Source: Arctopsyche grandis
Lineage: Eukaryota; Arthropoda; Insecta; Trichoptera; Hydropsychidae
Length of the DNA: 64,000 nucleotides
Assembly: GCF_051622035.1 (NCBI RefSeq)
Contig: NC_135362.1
Coordinates: 11,907,501-11,971,500 of the forward strand
Direction of reading: 5' to 3'
Shown: one piece after another, positions 11,185 to 24,144 of the stretch
How the letters are laid out: each line of letters begins with the position of its first letter
Position numbering within the stretch: the stretch's first letter is position 1
Translations under genes and position numbers: made by a program
The notes under the pieces: model-generated
Told to the model about the DNA's origin: nothing
What the model saw: the letters and a program-made list of their open reading frames with translations, nothing else
The model's database searches: none

Positions 11185-12265
11185 TCGGTTTCGAAGAGAT
11201 TTTTTTGAGAAATAACCATTCTCTTATGCCAGTACCCATAGGCCAAAATTCAGGATTGATAATTATATTAAAAGTTTCAGTATCTACACTAATTTTAAAT
11301 GACGAGCACATGTCAGTTTTAGCAACCTGAGAAACGTTGATTCTTTTATTTTTAATTTTATTTAATATGAACTGTTTCACAGTATCACAAGTGCAGTTAT
11401 TTGCCAAATTAAAAACGTGTACATTCTTCAATTTCGGAATAGTGGCCACCTGTAAAGTTTTATCAGGTGCTCCAGATCCACGAGTGTATGGCAGTCTCCC
11501 GGAAGAAGTCCCAGCGACCTGACTGAACGAATTTGAAGGATCTACAGTAGAAGCAGAAGCAGGAGCACAAGAGACAGGAACATAATCAGATGTTGAAGCA
11601 GAAGCTGATGTAAGTGTAGCTGAAGATGAAGATGGCAGAGGTGAAGCAGTAGAAGATAGCGCTGCGACCTGACTGTAAGATTTCGCAGGTTTTATAGGAG
11701 AAGGAGGAGAAGCAGAAACAGAAACAGTAGAAGCAGAAACAGTAGCACACCCAGGAGTAGATGCTGAAGCTAAAGCAGACGCGAGTGAAGTTGAAGCTGA
11801 ATAAGGCGGAGGTGAAACGGTAGAGGATGCCGCTATAACGTCATACGGGCATCTGACAGGTGTTTGTTTATGTACTGTAGTATTGTTACATTCAGTTGAC
11901 AGTGTGGAGAGTTCTCGTAATGTTACCTCGCCCGATTGCAGAGTTGTAGGTTCAACAAAAACAGCTGGAGCCAGAGCTGCTGGAAAGGGACGACACATCA
12001 TCCTCTTTATTTCACCGACATCAGTGTGGATAGTCTGGAGGGACTCCACAGCGATTTTTAGCGAGGCCAGGTTATTAAAAGCGACGCGTGCGATGGATAC
12101 TATATTTTTAATTTCGTCGCTGATGTATCGCACCCTGTCCTTGGTAAGGACATTGGCACCAGATCCTTTTTTTGAAAGGTCCGCGAGTATTCTCTGGCTT
12201 ATAGTAACAATATCCTCCATGGTAGAATGCGAACGATTTAACACGTCCAGACACAACGATAGCAC
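11162..12265 (-). CDS. LINE ORF1 protein (367 residues)
   Basis: First ORF of the LINE. Residues 1-95 look helical (possible coiled coil). Residues about 135-265 are a Ser/Ala/Pro/Thr low-complexity region with three diverged repeats, each around a (S/Y)SQVAA-SS-like motif spaced about 60 residues. The C-terminal 100 residues form a compact domain ending with a FWPMGTGIREW motif, a pattern often seen at the end of insect LINE ORF1 proteins. ORF1 proteins of this type bind the element RNA, and some carry an RRM-like fold or CCHC knuckles; I see no clear CCHC knuckle here. The stop lies 23 nt inside ORF2, in a different frame. Alternative in-frame start: Met16. Confidence 0.75.
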   Translation of the reverse strand: MLSLCLDVLNRSHSTMEDIVTISQRILADLSKKGSGANVLTKDRVRYISDEIKNIVSIARVAFNNLASLKIAVESLQTIHTDVGEIKRMMCRPFPAALAPAVFVEPTTLQSGEVTLRELSTLSTECNNTTVHKQTPVRCPYDVIAASSTVSPPPYSASTSLASALASASTPGCATVSASTVSVSASPPSPIKPAKSYSQVAALSSTASPLPSSSSATLTSASASTSDYVPVSCAPASASTVDPSNSFSQVAGTSSGRLPYTRGSGAPDKTLQVATIPKLKNVHVFNLANNCTCDTVKQFILNKIKNKRINVSQVAKTDMCSSFKISVDTETFNIIINPEFWPMGTGIREWLFLKKISSKPIAQTRDP

Positions 12266-12300
12266 AGATATGAATAATGTAATAATACTTATGTAATAAT

Positions 12301-14067
12301 ACTTATGATGTATAAACGTACATACATATAATCGCTATTGAAACGATTTGGATGATTATGAAATTTAGTTAAAGTTTGTCAGGTGAGATAATCCCATTCA
12401 AAATTGATCTCAAGAGTCCGAATCTAAGATTCTTCATCAAAAGGCGATTCATACATTTCAACAAGGGTCATACTGTTCAACAAGGGTCATACTGTATAAC
12501 CCTTGTTAAAGCAGTGTGGGTGACCCTTTTGATGTATGACTCAAAAAAACATCGAAAGGATTATTCATTACAAGTCAAATGGACGATTCATTAAAGAATA
12601 AATAAATTATTACTTAGACTTCGACCATGACTTAGCTGTGTGTAAGATGAATAGTACATTTGTTTCACTTTTGACGAATGTTTCTCGATGAGTAGTCTTT
12701 TCAAGAATTGTTCCTTAATGAACAGTCCACATTCCAAAAATCCAATCATTCTCATTATTTACGTCCCAGAAGGCAAACCATTGGAGATAAATCGTGTCAG
12801 GATATTTCATCGCATGACCATTTCATCGCGGTGGCTTTTTTTTCGCGGGGACTACTCACTGACAGATTTATGGCAAATATTTTTTATCCACAATATTAAT
12901 CTTTAATTTTTATACTGACCGTACTTTTTTAAATGTATATTGAAACCGATATTCAAATATTTGGAGCAATGATTTTTTTAATCATACATATGTAGTAACT
13001 CTTTTTGAATAAAATTTATTGAAATATTTCTAGCTTTCTTTTATCAAAAAAACAGTTATATTTTATATGAAAATTTTTATTGCCATATAGTATAATTAAA
13101 AAAACAGTAGCATGAAATCTGTCGGCGAGTTGTCCCCGCGATGAGATGTCCTAGAATCGAGATAAACATGTGAAATCTTATGAAAACTTCAAATGTCTCA
13201 TGTTTGACAAGGAGAAGTCTATTACGCTCATAATCAAGCGCATGCATTGAAATGAAAAATTGTCTAAAATGTTATAGGCGATTACTTTTAGAAGCCTTTT
13301 ATTTGCTTAAATATTATGTTCAAAATAAATCTCAAGTCCATTTGAAGAGATACTGATCCAGCAATCATTACATATTTGACACATTATTTTTCTTGTTAGT
13401 ATTTACAAATTGATTTTATTTGGTGTTTAAGGCATAATATAAAAAAAAAACAATGTTCAAAAACAAAAACAGTTCATAATACATTTTATCCATGTATGTA
13501 TAATATATTATTTTTAACCAAAGTCTCTTAAAGTCGACGATCTGAAGCAAATTGTGTTTTGTGAGTCTGTGATTATGCTTCAAGGGTGTAGACATCTTGT
13601 AGCGATAGGGTATAGGGGATAGGTTATTGTGTTTTGAGCGGTTATTTTTGAGTGGATGAGACTAAAGGCCGGGATGGTATGGAATGGTATGGGATGGGCT
13701 GGTGTCTCGGTACGGATCCGTGATTATTCTACGTGCCCGGCTCTCGAATAGGCGAGTCCGCGCCTAATACTCCCGCCACTTTAATCGCGAATCCTCCACA
13801 ATCTCGTCAGATGAGAGATATCATAACAAAGCGGTTTGAAGTGAGTGTGCAGGTATGATATTATAAAATCGTTCATACGCTGGTGATGATTCATATATGT
13901 AAATCGATGCTATTGCGCCGTTCGAAATGAGCGATAAAAATTGTTTTTGTACGATCGAGGATATGTGTAGCTAATTACATATAATATTTTATTCATCCGA
14001 TGGAAACATTAAATTGAGGTATAAATGCATAATATGTGTTTCGTTTTTCAAATGGTAATTATTTTTC
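12301..14067. other. Intergenic, no gene seen
   Basis: Contains a 19-bp tandem duplication (TTCAACAAGGGTCATACTG twice, about 12461-12498) followed by its partial inverse, and a GC-richer stretch at 13660-13810. No coding signal. Confidence 0.4.
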
Positions 14068-14075
14068 ATTTAAAT

Positions 14076-15847
14076 CAGCGGTTTCCAAACTGGGAGGCGC
14101 GCCTCCCAGGGGAGGCGCGGACTATTGCCAGGGGAGGCGTCAAAACTTTTTAATAAAAAAATAATTTTCATACCATAATATCTACAAATAAATAAAACTT
14201 CATATCGTAGCTTAACAGTAAAAATTCAATGCATGAATGTTTATTTTTATTTTTCTTTAATTTTTATATATACATTTAATTCCTATAAAAATATATCCGG
14301 AGAAGAAGATTTTAAAAATTGCGCCTTTGCAAACGCTCTGTTTTAGCTAAAGATGCCCATTTAATTGCATATGTTCGATATGTCGCGGATAATAATATAT
14401 TAGAAGATATATTATTTTGCAAACACATTCTTGGGAAGACCACATCCATTGAAATTTTTAATATAATAGACAGTTTTGTTGAAGAAAACGACATAAAGTG
14501 AAATAATTGCGTTGTGAACGACATAAAATAATAATTGGACTGTGTACCGATGGAGCTCACTCAATGTCCGGACACAAAGCAGATCTTAAAGCATTGATCA
14601 AAAAGAAAGCACCACATGCTTTCTGGACACACTGTATGATTCTCAGAGCAGCTCTATTGTCAAAAATATGAGCGAAGAACTGAACAGCATTTTTACAAAA
14701 GTTATAAAAATTATAAACTACATTAAGAATAGTCCTTTGAGAGCAAAGCCGTTTGCAAAGCTGTGTGCTGATATGGAAGCCAATTATACCTCACTTTTGT
14801 ATTATTGTGAAGTTCGCTGGCTATCTCGTGCAAAAATGATTCTAAAGGGTGTTTGAACTCAAAGAAGAAATAGCAACTTTTCTCGAAGAAAACCATCATA
14901 AAGAGGCACATTTGTGGACGAACGATAATTTTATTGTTAAACTTGCCTATTTGGTTGAAATTTTTGGAAAATTGAGCGGTTTAAATAATTCAATGCAGGG
15001 ATCACAAATACACCCACTTGTTCAAAAAGACAAAGAAAAGCTTTCATTAAAAAATTAAAGTTATGGAAATCAAATTTACAAAAGAATGGGTTGGATAGGT
15101 TTTCACTTTCCAAAGATTTCTGGGCCACAGCCAATATAAAAATATTTTTACCGACCACTTGGATGTTTTAGTGCTGCATTTTTCCAATTATTTCAAAGAC
15201 CTTGATTTCTCAAAGTTTTTGTGGATACAGAATCCATTTAACTACAATGAAGAAGACGAATTCGAGCTGACAACCATCGAAAAATAAAAATTGATAGAAT
15301 TATCATGCGATAGCTCACTAAAACAAAAGTTTCAAAATGAAACCATAATTAAATTTTGGATGAATCTTAGTGGAGAGTATGAATCTTTGTATTGCAAAGA
15401 AATGCAAGTGCTGCTACCGTTCGTAACGTCTTATTTATGCGAAACGGGCTTTTCGGCACTAGCTGCAATGAAAACCAAATATCGAGCCAGGTTAATAGTC
15501 GAAAAGGAGTTACGAGTGGCACTCTCCATATTGCCCCCAAGATTTGATAAACTTTGTGCCAATAAACAACAATATCCTTCGCATTCAATTTTGATGTGTT
15601 AGATGTAGTTTAATTAGTAATTTAATATAAAAATAAATATATGTACGTGTTCGTATAAATTTATGTTATAGCAAAACCTTTTTATTATTCTGTCTATTGT
15701 AGAGTTCAGTATTTAATTTTTAATAAAGGTTTATTATTTAAAACGTGTCTATATTATTATATCTATTAAATAATAAAAGTTAGGGAGGCGCGAAAAAATT
15801 TTTTTTTTTTTAGGGAGGCGTAGTAGCATAAAGTTTGGAAACCGCTG
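14076..15847 (+). mobile_element. hAT transposon, ZBED5/SCAND3-like, degenerate
   Basis: Terminal inverted repeats start CAGCGGTTTCCAAACT and end in its complement (AGTTTGGAAACCGCTG with one step of variation). The flanks are an exact 8-bp duplication ATTTAAAT at 14068-14075 and 15848-15855, diagnostic for hAT. GGGAGGCG motifs repeat just inside both ends. The length is 1,772 bp, and the first part of the transposase (BED finger region) is missing. Confidence 0.95.
14319..15602 (+). pseudogene. hAT transposase remnant (ZBED5/SCAND3-like)
   Basis: Fragments in several frames follow the order of the family: YVRYVADN near the start, FVEENDIK, a CTDGAHSM segment carrying the catalytic Asp of the RNase H fold, CEVRWLSRAKM (conserved Trp), FLEENHH, and at 15402-15570 the C-terminal dimerisation block LPFVTSYLCETGFSALAAMK. 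Frameshifts and stops break it in at least four places, so it makes no transposase. Confidence 0.88.
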
Positions 15848-15855
15848 ATTTAAAT

Positions 15856-17689
15856 AGTAAAATAATCGGAATTTAAGCATACCTTTACAATATGTGCTGA
15901 TCGTGCGTTAGTGGCTATACCGCTATTTCTGCAATTTCAAAAAAATCAAATTATTTAAACATTAAAAAAATATTTTTTGTATGTTACACTATATTGTAAA
16001 GTTATACTAGTTAGTTATTTATTACATTTTAATCTTACTTTGTCTGTATACAAATAATCAATGGATGAAGTTTTGTAAATTCACAATGTACATATGTATA
16101 TTTAAAATAGACATGGAGCTGCCAAATATTTTTTATATGATTAGATTATTTTTGCAGAACTACATATGTTTATCTTAAATTATATTCATTAATATGTGTG
16201 TGTATGTATGTACATATATAGTTTCAGGGATATTTTCAACTTACTTATATAAAACGTATAAATACATATGTATATGTACGTATAAAAATATGAAAAATGA
16301 AATTCATAGGTTACATACAATATAAATTTGTACTATATTAATTTTTAATAGAATTTTTACTTTTATTTAAAAATCATAGCCCTAAAAAGCACTCAAATAA
16401 TCGTTTATACAGAAAAAAAATCTATTCAAATCAAAGTAAACATATATTTTTATACAAAAGTATGTAGACTTGATAATATATTTTTATTCAAAAGTACAAT
16501 ACACGATGTATAAATCGATGTATGTATAATATACGAGTATTTTTTTTTGGTTATTTGATTTTAATGTGCAAAATAATTTGGATAAAAATAAAATACTCGT
16601 TTGATGTCGCATTTGAAGTTTTCAAAGAAAAATCTTTTAAAAAAAAATTATACATAGACGAAAATTTTATTGTTAAAATATAAGCTATTTGAATCCTACA
16701 TACGGGTGTGTGTATGTATGTATATTTGAACATACATACACACACCCGTATGTATGTACATACATTGTGTATATCGACGATTTTTTTACGCAATCACTTT
16801 TTTAGCCCTTTAAATGCCCCCATACAAAACTGACTCTCGCGACCGTACGTTTCATACGATAAATAAAATTCATTTGGGTCATTGTTCAGCGGTGCGAATT
16901 TTCATTTGATATTGAGAGTACTTTTTTTGCACGTCCTTTTTCACACGGGACAGGTATATCAAAGCTCGCGCTCGCATACGAATTCAATTATCGCTTTTTT
17001 AATTTACTCAAACCGCCACACGCCCGATGGGCCAGACCGGCATTGTTTATCCAGAATGTGACGATAGACCATACACAGACACATACCAGTTTTTGTATAC
17101 GTGTCGCATATATGTATATGGAATATTTGCAATAGCCGGTGTGGCAATTGTCAGCCGATAGAACAATGCTGCATTCCAAGTGCGGGGCCCATTCAATAAA
17201 GCCAATAGTCCACTCCAATCATAATTATAGCGGTCGCAATCCACGTGGACGATACGTGCCGGCCGGACCGCGGACCGCTCGTGTAATAGCACTGCTCCGT
17301 CGTCCGTGCCAATTCCCATTTTCATATGTTCCATTGTGTGCATTAGAACTGAAGTTGTCCTTTCGTGTTTGTTTTCTCTCTTTCGGATTTATTTTCAATG
17401 CATCGGGTGTGAGGCATAGAGATGGGCGATTATAAAGAGATATTTTTTAAGAGTATTTTTGACGTAGAACTACAAATACATATGTACATACATATATGTA
17501 TGTGTCTATTCGTGAAGGGTGGCGGTAGGCGAGGCACGAACAAATGTCGATTTGACAAAGCATTAATACTTGTATCAAATGAATCCTTGAATTTTATTTT
17601 ATTCAATCAATCGTGCACACTCGTCTTAACAGATTACTCCAATGCGACGAGTATGATATACAGATGAAGAATTCGTAATATTATAAGCA
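15856..17689. other. Intergenic, no gene seen
   Basis: AT-rich, with the hairpin at 16697-16754 and a GC-richer unique block at 17020-17345 that may be regulatory. Confidence 0.4.
16697..16754. repeat. Perfect 24-bp inverted repeat with 10-nt loop
   Basis: The arm CATACGGGTGTGTGTATGTA(TG) and its exact complement, extended by two pairs outward. A microsatellite-like hairpin. Confidence 0.93.
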
Positions 17690-17697
17690 GTGGCGGC

Positions 17698-19094
17698 TCG
17701 TGGATAAGATATCTGGGGGTGCTGCGGTTGATTAAAAATAAAAAAAATGTTTATTTGGATTATATTTTACTATTAACATCAAAATGATGAAAATTAAACA
17801 TTATATGTATTTTATTTCATTATAAAATTGATTCTTCTGTCTTTTTTCCTTGAAAAAAGATCTATCACCTTTTCGTTAAATTTTTCACGGTTCATCATCA
17901 TTTTTTTTCAATTGACAGCATAGACAAAGCCGTCAATCTTTCCTGAACCATTGTGTTTCTTATATATGTATGTCTTTATTCTATTTATTGATGAAAAACA
18001 CCGTTCTGGCTCAGCGGTAGTTGAAGTTGTAAGCAGAATTTGAATAAGTTTTGTTATTTCCACACGAAATTTGCATAAATTGATTGCAAAAATAAGTTTT
18101 AAAAATATTAATAAATCATTAATACTATGCATTTCTTTCCTTGAGTAAAACACTTCTAATTCAGTTTGAAGTTTTTCTTTATCTAACATTGGATATGATT
18201 CAACGGTTAGTAGTAGATCTTTCATTGGCATTTTCTTTCAATACTTTACAAAATTTTCTTTATTAAATAATTTCACAGCTTTTAATTGATTAGAAAAAGT
18301 ATATCTTTCTTTTATATCCTTAATAATAACATCACACATATTTTTGGCTTCTATAATATGTGCGATAATATATGCATCAAATATTTTTGGAATCTCATAT
18401 TTGTATAATGACATTAATAAAACTTTTTAAGTTTTCTTTAATTGATATTACTATGTTAGATTGCATTTGGTTATAAATAATTTCTACATGCGGCATTAAC
18501 TTGTGAAAAATTTCTGACTAAAATAAAAAATTGTATTCAGTAAATTGGTAGAATCTGTTATTGTTTTATCAGTATTTTCAGAAGAATATTTAGGTTCTTG
18601 AAAACATTGGCTCAGCTTCTCTTGATTTTGATACCATCTTAAATACTTAAAGTGACGTGTAGAAACGTAGAAAGTGTAAGAGGTGTAGAAGGAAAGACAA
18701 AAGGTGCAGAAGAAATGAGGAAATGTGAGGAGCGTGTCGAGCGCGCGGCGCGGCGCGCACACAAACGCAACAAGAAATATGTATAGTGCTGTTGGGAGTG
18801 CAGTACCGACCAAGCTTCTAGCTGCCCCCGCGCCCCTCCTTCGCCCACTCGGCATATTCCATTGAAAACCGTACTGCACAAAATCATAAACGATGCCTCA
18901 CTTTCTGATATTAGTACAGCGATGTATGATCATTATTGGATGTATCGGTGTGCGGGCAGGCTTAATAATATTAATAATATTGATATTTTTATATAATATA
19001 CATACATACATTTATGTATATAATAATATTAAATTTTTCTCAATTTCCTTGGGGGTGCTGCAGTACCGCAGTGCGTATGAACGAGCCGCCACTG
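17698..19094 (-). mobile_element. hAT transposon, TTF/ZMYM1-like, degenerate
   Basis: 14-bp inverted repeats CAGTGGCGGCTCGT at both ends, flanked by an exact 8-bp duplication ATTATAAG (17690-17697 and 19095-19102). The length is 1,397 bp. Coding remnants run on the minus strand. An unusually GC-rich stretch lies at about 18730-18860, near the promoter end. Short GGGGGTGCTGC motifs repeat just inside each end. Confidence 0.94.
17908..18700 (-). pseudogene. hAT transposase remnant with dimerisation domain
   Basis: The 107-codon open segment 18231-17908 carries the hAT dimerisation signature STTAEPERCFSSINRIKTY. Upstream (18650-18570) a STRHFKYLRWY segment is probably what remains of the zinc-finger/N-terminal part. 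The catalytic core is mostly deleted. Non-functional. Confidence 0.82.
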
Positions 19095-19811
19095 ATTATA
19101 AGGTACATAACACTGTTCGACAAATGACGATTTTTTTTTGGTTCAAAGACGAGATATGACTTTTATTATAGATATATGCCTAGTGAATACGAATCTGGTT
19201 ATAAAAAATGTTGATTAACTCGAGATTCGGAGATATATGTGTTTTTTAAATCGCATGATTTTTCTATATCTTGGTGTTATTCGGTCCATGTCTCAAAATC
19301 TGTCAATTTCCTGTTCAAAATAAATACTGGAATCTATAGTTGGATATTTTATCTTCCATTTATAATACTTTTCAGCTTTCAAATCTCTCTAAGTAGTCGT
19401 CCAGTTCAAACGAAAAGTCAAAAGTACGTATTTTCACTTGGGATTTTTTTCCACTGTTAATACTATTTTATATTGAGTATTTTCTATTGAAACATGTTTA
19501 TTGGGATAGTGTTCTGACCACAATATTTTTTTTTTCGTTTATAAGGGTAAATTGTAAGTGTGCTGAACTTTAAATCGGTAAAATTGCGAAAAGCTCGCAC
19601 TAGTGTTTACTCGTAATTACACGAATCTGAATTGAATTAATAGGGATAATATATTAAATTTCCTTTATAGAATAAAATAAAATTCCACTTAAAAAATCAT
19701 ATTTCGACTATTCTTGTGGATTAATAACAAACAATGATTAACATCCAATTAGAAGAATTTATAAATATCAGCGAAAATCGAGATGATGAATAGCTCGAAT
19801 TTTTGCGAAAG

Positions 19812-19990
19812 AGATGCCAATTCGTTGGAACCATTTCAATGAAATCAGATAAATTGGCAAACTCTGTTTGGAAACGATCTACCCCAAGTTACATATTCAA
19901 GGTCTGGCCAGCATCACACACCAGGGTTTAGAACTCGTGACTGCAAAATTGAAAGCATTAAATACCATCCATTGATCTATGCTGTTGATT
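19812..19990 (-). mobile_element. SINE family S1, partial (head and core)
   Basis: Head (degenerate box B) and core match the 6311-6745 copy on the same strand. The 3' tail is missing. Confidence 0.75.
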
Positions 19991-20041
19991 ACGAATATAA
20001 TACGAGTGAAATTTAAATAATCACGCTATAAATGTTAAGCT

Positions 20042-20332
20042 TAATGGTGGAAGCACACTGAAAAAGCATGGGAGGTGTTTGTGGTTTCCAGCTTTCATAG
20101 GCGTCATTGTTAATTCGTACGATATTATTATATCGACAAGTTTCTCCGACATTTCTCCAAAATATGGGAATTACCATTATCAATCACTGTCAAAGTGATA
20201 AAATATCACTGAAAATACTCCAGGGGATGAGTTTTGCCAAGGATCACGATGGTATAGATTAGGCGTGCAAGCCCTTTTTTTGCTTGCGCAAAAATGTAAA
20301 AAAAAACACGTATCGTGTGTGTCTGCACCTTA
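20042..20332. mobile_element. MITE family M1
   Basis: Ends AATGGTGGAAGCACACTG and GTGTGTCTGCACCTTA are imperfect inverted repeats. The internal motif GACAAGTTTCTCC...ACATTTCTCCAAAA is shared with the copies at 35.7 and 41.4-42.0 kb. No coding capacity. Confidence 0.72.
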
Positions 20333-21998
20333 TTAATGTATTTTCATTAATATTTCGAAATCGTCTATTTATTTGAAATATTATGTAATTTATTAAATCT
20401 TTTATATCTACATTTGAATATAATATAAATTTTCACCGACCATTCTTTACAACAATACGCTTACAATGTCGTTAATAATAAATTTATGAGTGCTGTTAAA
20501 TTTTTACGATTTCACATATTTTGCTGCATGTAGTAGATTGAATTTAACACCATAATTTGTATGGTTTATTACCAATTTCGAATTCATAGATATTTATTTT
20601 GTATTATTTTTCGCCGAGCTTCCAAACATCGAATATACAAAATATATATATGTATGTGTATAACTTTACTAGGGAGACGAGGGGGAGGGCAAGGGTACTT
20701 CACTTCGAAACACCCCTGGCTACACGGAAGATGCAATTTAAAATTTTGTCTTCGAAGGTGGTTCACGAGACAAACACTATCTAAGTATACGAAAGGCGAT
20801 CTTTGGATCGCATCGATCAAAAAACATCGAGTTCAACTTGTCTTTACACACATACATACATACATATGTACGTAGACTCATTTAAGTAATTAAATGAAAA
20901 TCCGGATAATTGAACAAAGTTCCTCGCTTTTGGCGATATCAACAAGTGAAAAGAAAAATCTCACTTGAATATATTTAAAATGTTTCGAAAAAGAAAAATT
21001 TTAAGAGAGAAATATCGCTGATGACTTTCTTTTGAAGTTGCCAAACACGGTAGGTAACCTCTCTTTTTCGTATCTCCCCTCCCTCCCCTCTTTCTTGGCA
21101 TTTTTTTTCATTCTAAAAATCTACAGAAATATAATAAAAATAGAGCTTGAATTTTTTTAACGTAAATATATTATATAATAGGAACACGTATATTTTTTCC
21201 GCGAACGCATAAATTTATCCCTGAGGCAATAATGCTCCGTCGATTTTCCTCAAATCTTCATTATCCGCCGCCAGAGATAAGAAACGCTTTTCCACCGTTA
21301 CTACCTTCTAATGCTCGTCTCATAATAATAATAATAATAATAATAAAAGTACATATACATTTATGTATAATACATATGTATTACAAAAAATGATGAAATC
21401 CCTGCATCCCCCCCCCCTTCTATTTCGTTTTTCAGCGTTGCGGTTTATTTTTTTCGGCGCGGATCATAAAAATGTTTTTAATGTGCGGGCACCTTCACTT
21501 ATTTTACGCGGGATCGTAAAAAATATGTTTTAATGAAACTAATAAATATTAGTCGCGTGAATGTTAATAATACAAAACCGTGACAGGAAATCGCGCGCTT
21601 TGTTTATGTACGAAATGTTTCTATAGACTGTGTGTATGTATGTAATTCGTATGCATTTATGGAAAATTGAAAATAAAATTGGCTGCATGTGATTATAAGA
21701 ATAAGAGACGTGTTCAAGCATGGCAAGGGATTTTAAGTCGATATAAAATATTAATTGATATTCTTTAATGTTTTAATCATTGTTTAGATTTCATGTCAAA
21801 ATGTGAGTCGAGAGTTGCTTCTAATTGTCATACATTTTAATGAAAATTTATTTATAATAATTTTAATGAATCTTTTTTAAAACATGAATAGCAGTATTAA
21901 ATATTTAAATGTCAAATGTTTTCCAATAAAACTATTGCTAACAAGTAACGTTGAGTAAAAATGTAGAATTAAGATGCACATAGAGTGGGAGTTCCACC

Positions 21999-22142
21999 TT
22001 TTTTTTTTAGATAGTTTTGCAAAACGTTAGCACGCCTTGTCAATGCCATCGAAATCCTTGGCAAAACTTACCCTCTGGAGTGTTTTTGGTGATATTTTAC
22101 CCGTGTATTGACATATGTTTGACAGTGATCGACAACGTTTAT
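21999..22142. mobile_element. MITE family M1, partial, reversed
   Basis: Reverse complement of the right half of M1 (GTCAAACCTATGTCAATAC-like, CACTCCAG, GAGTTTTGCCAAGG motifs). Ends are lost. Confidence 0.62.
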
Positions 22143-22499
22143 TTCAATATTTAATATAAGAATAGAATTAATGTAAGAGAAACTTATCAAAATAATAATG
22201 AGATCGTATGAATTAATATAATTACATGAAGACACACCTATCACAGCTGGAGTCTATCTTTTTGAGAGTGATCTTACCATTATCCTCACTATAGCTAAAG
22301 ATTGCAAAGAAATCGAGTTGATCTCTTGCAAAGATGAATTTATTTCAAAGTTGTTGTCATTATCTTAAACATTTGCTTTGCGAATACCAACGCAATTAAG
22401 AATATAGTCTCACTTATTACAGTAATTAATTCATTTGATACATTACTGCCAACTTACTGTTAAGTCATAAGTCATAAGTCATCGAGATAACTAATTAAA

Positions 22500-22870
22500 C
22501 TGAGTAACAAAAAAATAATACCGGAGTGGAGACTTTTACCGAATCTTTACTAAGTTTGACCCACTAAATTCATCTTTTAAAATTAGCTAATTAATTCATT
22601 ATATATATTTTAAAGCAATAAATATTACAATCAATAGAAAAAACATCTGACTATTAATTTCAATACTTTAGGTACAGCAATACTACATTTTGAGTTGAAT
22701 ACTGCAAAAGCCAAAAATCTGTAAAATTTGCGAATTTTTTCAAACGCTCATACCTCATAAACGAGAGAAAACCAATAAAAATCTATTCGAATATATTCGA
22801 ATTTAGTGGATCAAACAATTGATTAGTATTCGCTACAGTAAGTAAAAACGTAATGTTTTTTGTTGCTCAG
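22500..22870. mobile_element. MITE family M2, copy 1
   Basis: Inverted ends CTGAGTAACAAAAAA and TTTTTTGTTGCTCAG. Internal text (GCAAAAGCCAAAAATCTG, then AAACGAGAG) is shared with 27190-27815. Confidence 0.65.
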
Positions 22871-23742
22871 TGCTATAATTATTATGAAGCATCAATTTTA
22901 TTATATAAATATATATAATTGTTACATGAGAGATGGTCACGGATTTACTGTTCATATGCAACCTCAGGAAAAGACGTTATTTTATGTGAATAATATATGT
23001 ATTTGTATAAATATATATTTATATTATTATTTTTGTGCAATGTATATATGTACATATATGTATATATACATACCTCACTTGATGTCGTAAAACCAATGAG
23101 AGTATTTTCAGTCGGTGACGGTCGATTATTGAAAAGTGTGGTTTGCGACGCCTGATCGTTCGACTGAGAACATAAATCTATCGCGTCGACGGGAAAATAA
23201 GGGTTGTTTAACCCTTAATAGCCGAGCTGAGGTAGGACTCATCGTAGGCGAGCAGGTAGTTAAGCGGAGCGCCTGTGTGCGCCCCGGGGCACCCATCCAC
23301 AACTTGACTTTACTCAACTACATACACAAAACTTTTACATATACACACAGGCGACCTTCATTCAATTTTGGACCCCAGCGAGCAAATACAGCCTGAAATA
23401 ATTTTGCCAAAGTAAAAACCCTTTTGATCGATAGTATACCGGAGCTCGCATATCGGACAAGTGAATTAACGGTCAAACGAGCAAAATATTATAAAAAAGT
23501 AATGAAAATGTGCCAATTAGGGGTTTCAATGGTGAACTAATACCAAAATGTATTTTGTATATCGTCTATTATAATTTGAAGTAGAGGCTCTGAAAATGTT
23601 ATATGGGCTTCCCTGATTTCAAGTATCAATTATTTTCAAAAATCATCTGAGGTTTGAGTATATTACGAGGTAGATACCTCATTTTTTGCTTCAAATTAAA
23701 AACTGCGAACAAACGAATAAGGATTCATCATATATATAATCT

Positions 23743-23829
23743 GTGTGTCTGTGTTTGTGTGTTTGTGTGGGTGTGTGTGTGTGGGTGTGTGTGTGTGGGT
23801 GTGTGTGTGTGTGGGTGTGTGTGTGTGTC
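23743..23829. repeat. (GT)n microsatellite with GGGTGT interruptions
   Basis: TGTGTG tract with regularly spaced GGG triplets, the pattern of an expanding compound repeat. Confidence 0.9.
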
Positions 23830-24144
23830 CTAACTCTCGCCGAACATAATGAATGAATCGATAAAAATCGAAAAAATCCTTTTTCGACGAGACGACATTA
23901 TCGCGACTCGAACCGATCACCCCAAATAGCCTGAATATAGGTCTAAATTGAGCTAATGGTCACAATCCAATTCTTCATTTTGCCTTTTTTTTTTAAACAT
24001 TAATTGAAATATTCCTTCTCGCCATATAAAAATACGTAATTTGAATAATTTCATTTAGCGAGGTTTTGAACCATTTTTTTATATATTTATTTTTATCTAA
24101 ATTTAAATTATTTATATTTTGACGATATTTGAGAAAAAAATTGA

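Larger units (their letters stand above)
8078..12300 (-). mobile_element. CR1/Jockey-group non-LTR retrotransposon, apparently full coding length
   Basis: On the minus strand: ORF1, overlapping ORF2, a 3' UTR of about 260 nt rich in TTTTTATTAT motifs, then a hairpin around 8150-8100 and an ATAAA-type tail. The 5' boundary is uncertain (upstream of 12,265) and I found no clear target-site duplication. Both ORFs are open, so this copy is young or still capable of retrotransposition. The CR1/Jockey group is an assignment from the two-ORF layout, the apurinic-type endonuclease and the reverse transcriptase motifs; the precise clade needs a tree. Confidence 0.85.

Noticed and set aside
18496..18879. 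127-codon open frame in the second hAT
   Set aside because: The N-terminal half is an artefact of the GC-rich element end; only the short STRHFKYLRWY part resembles transposase.
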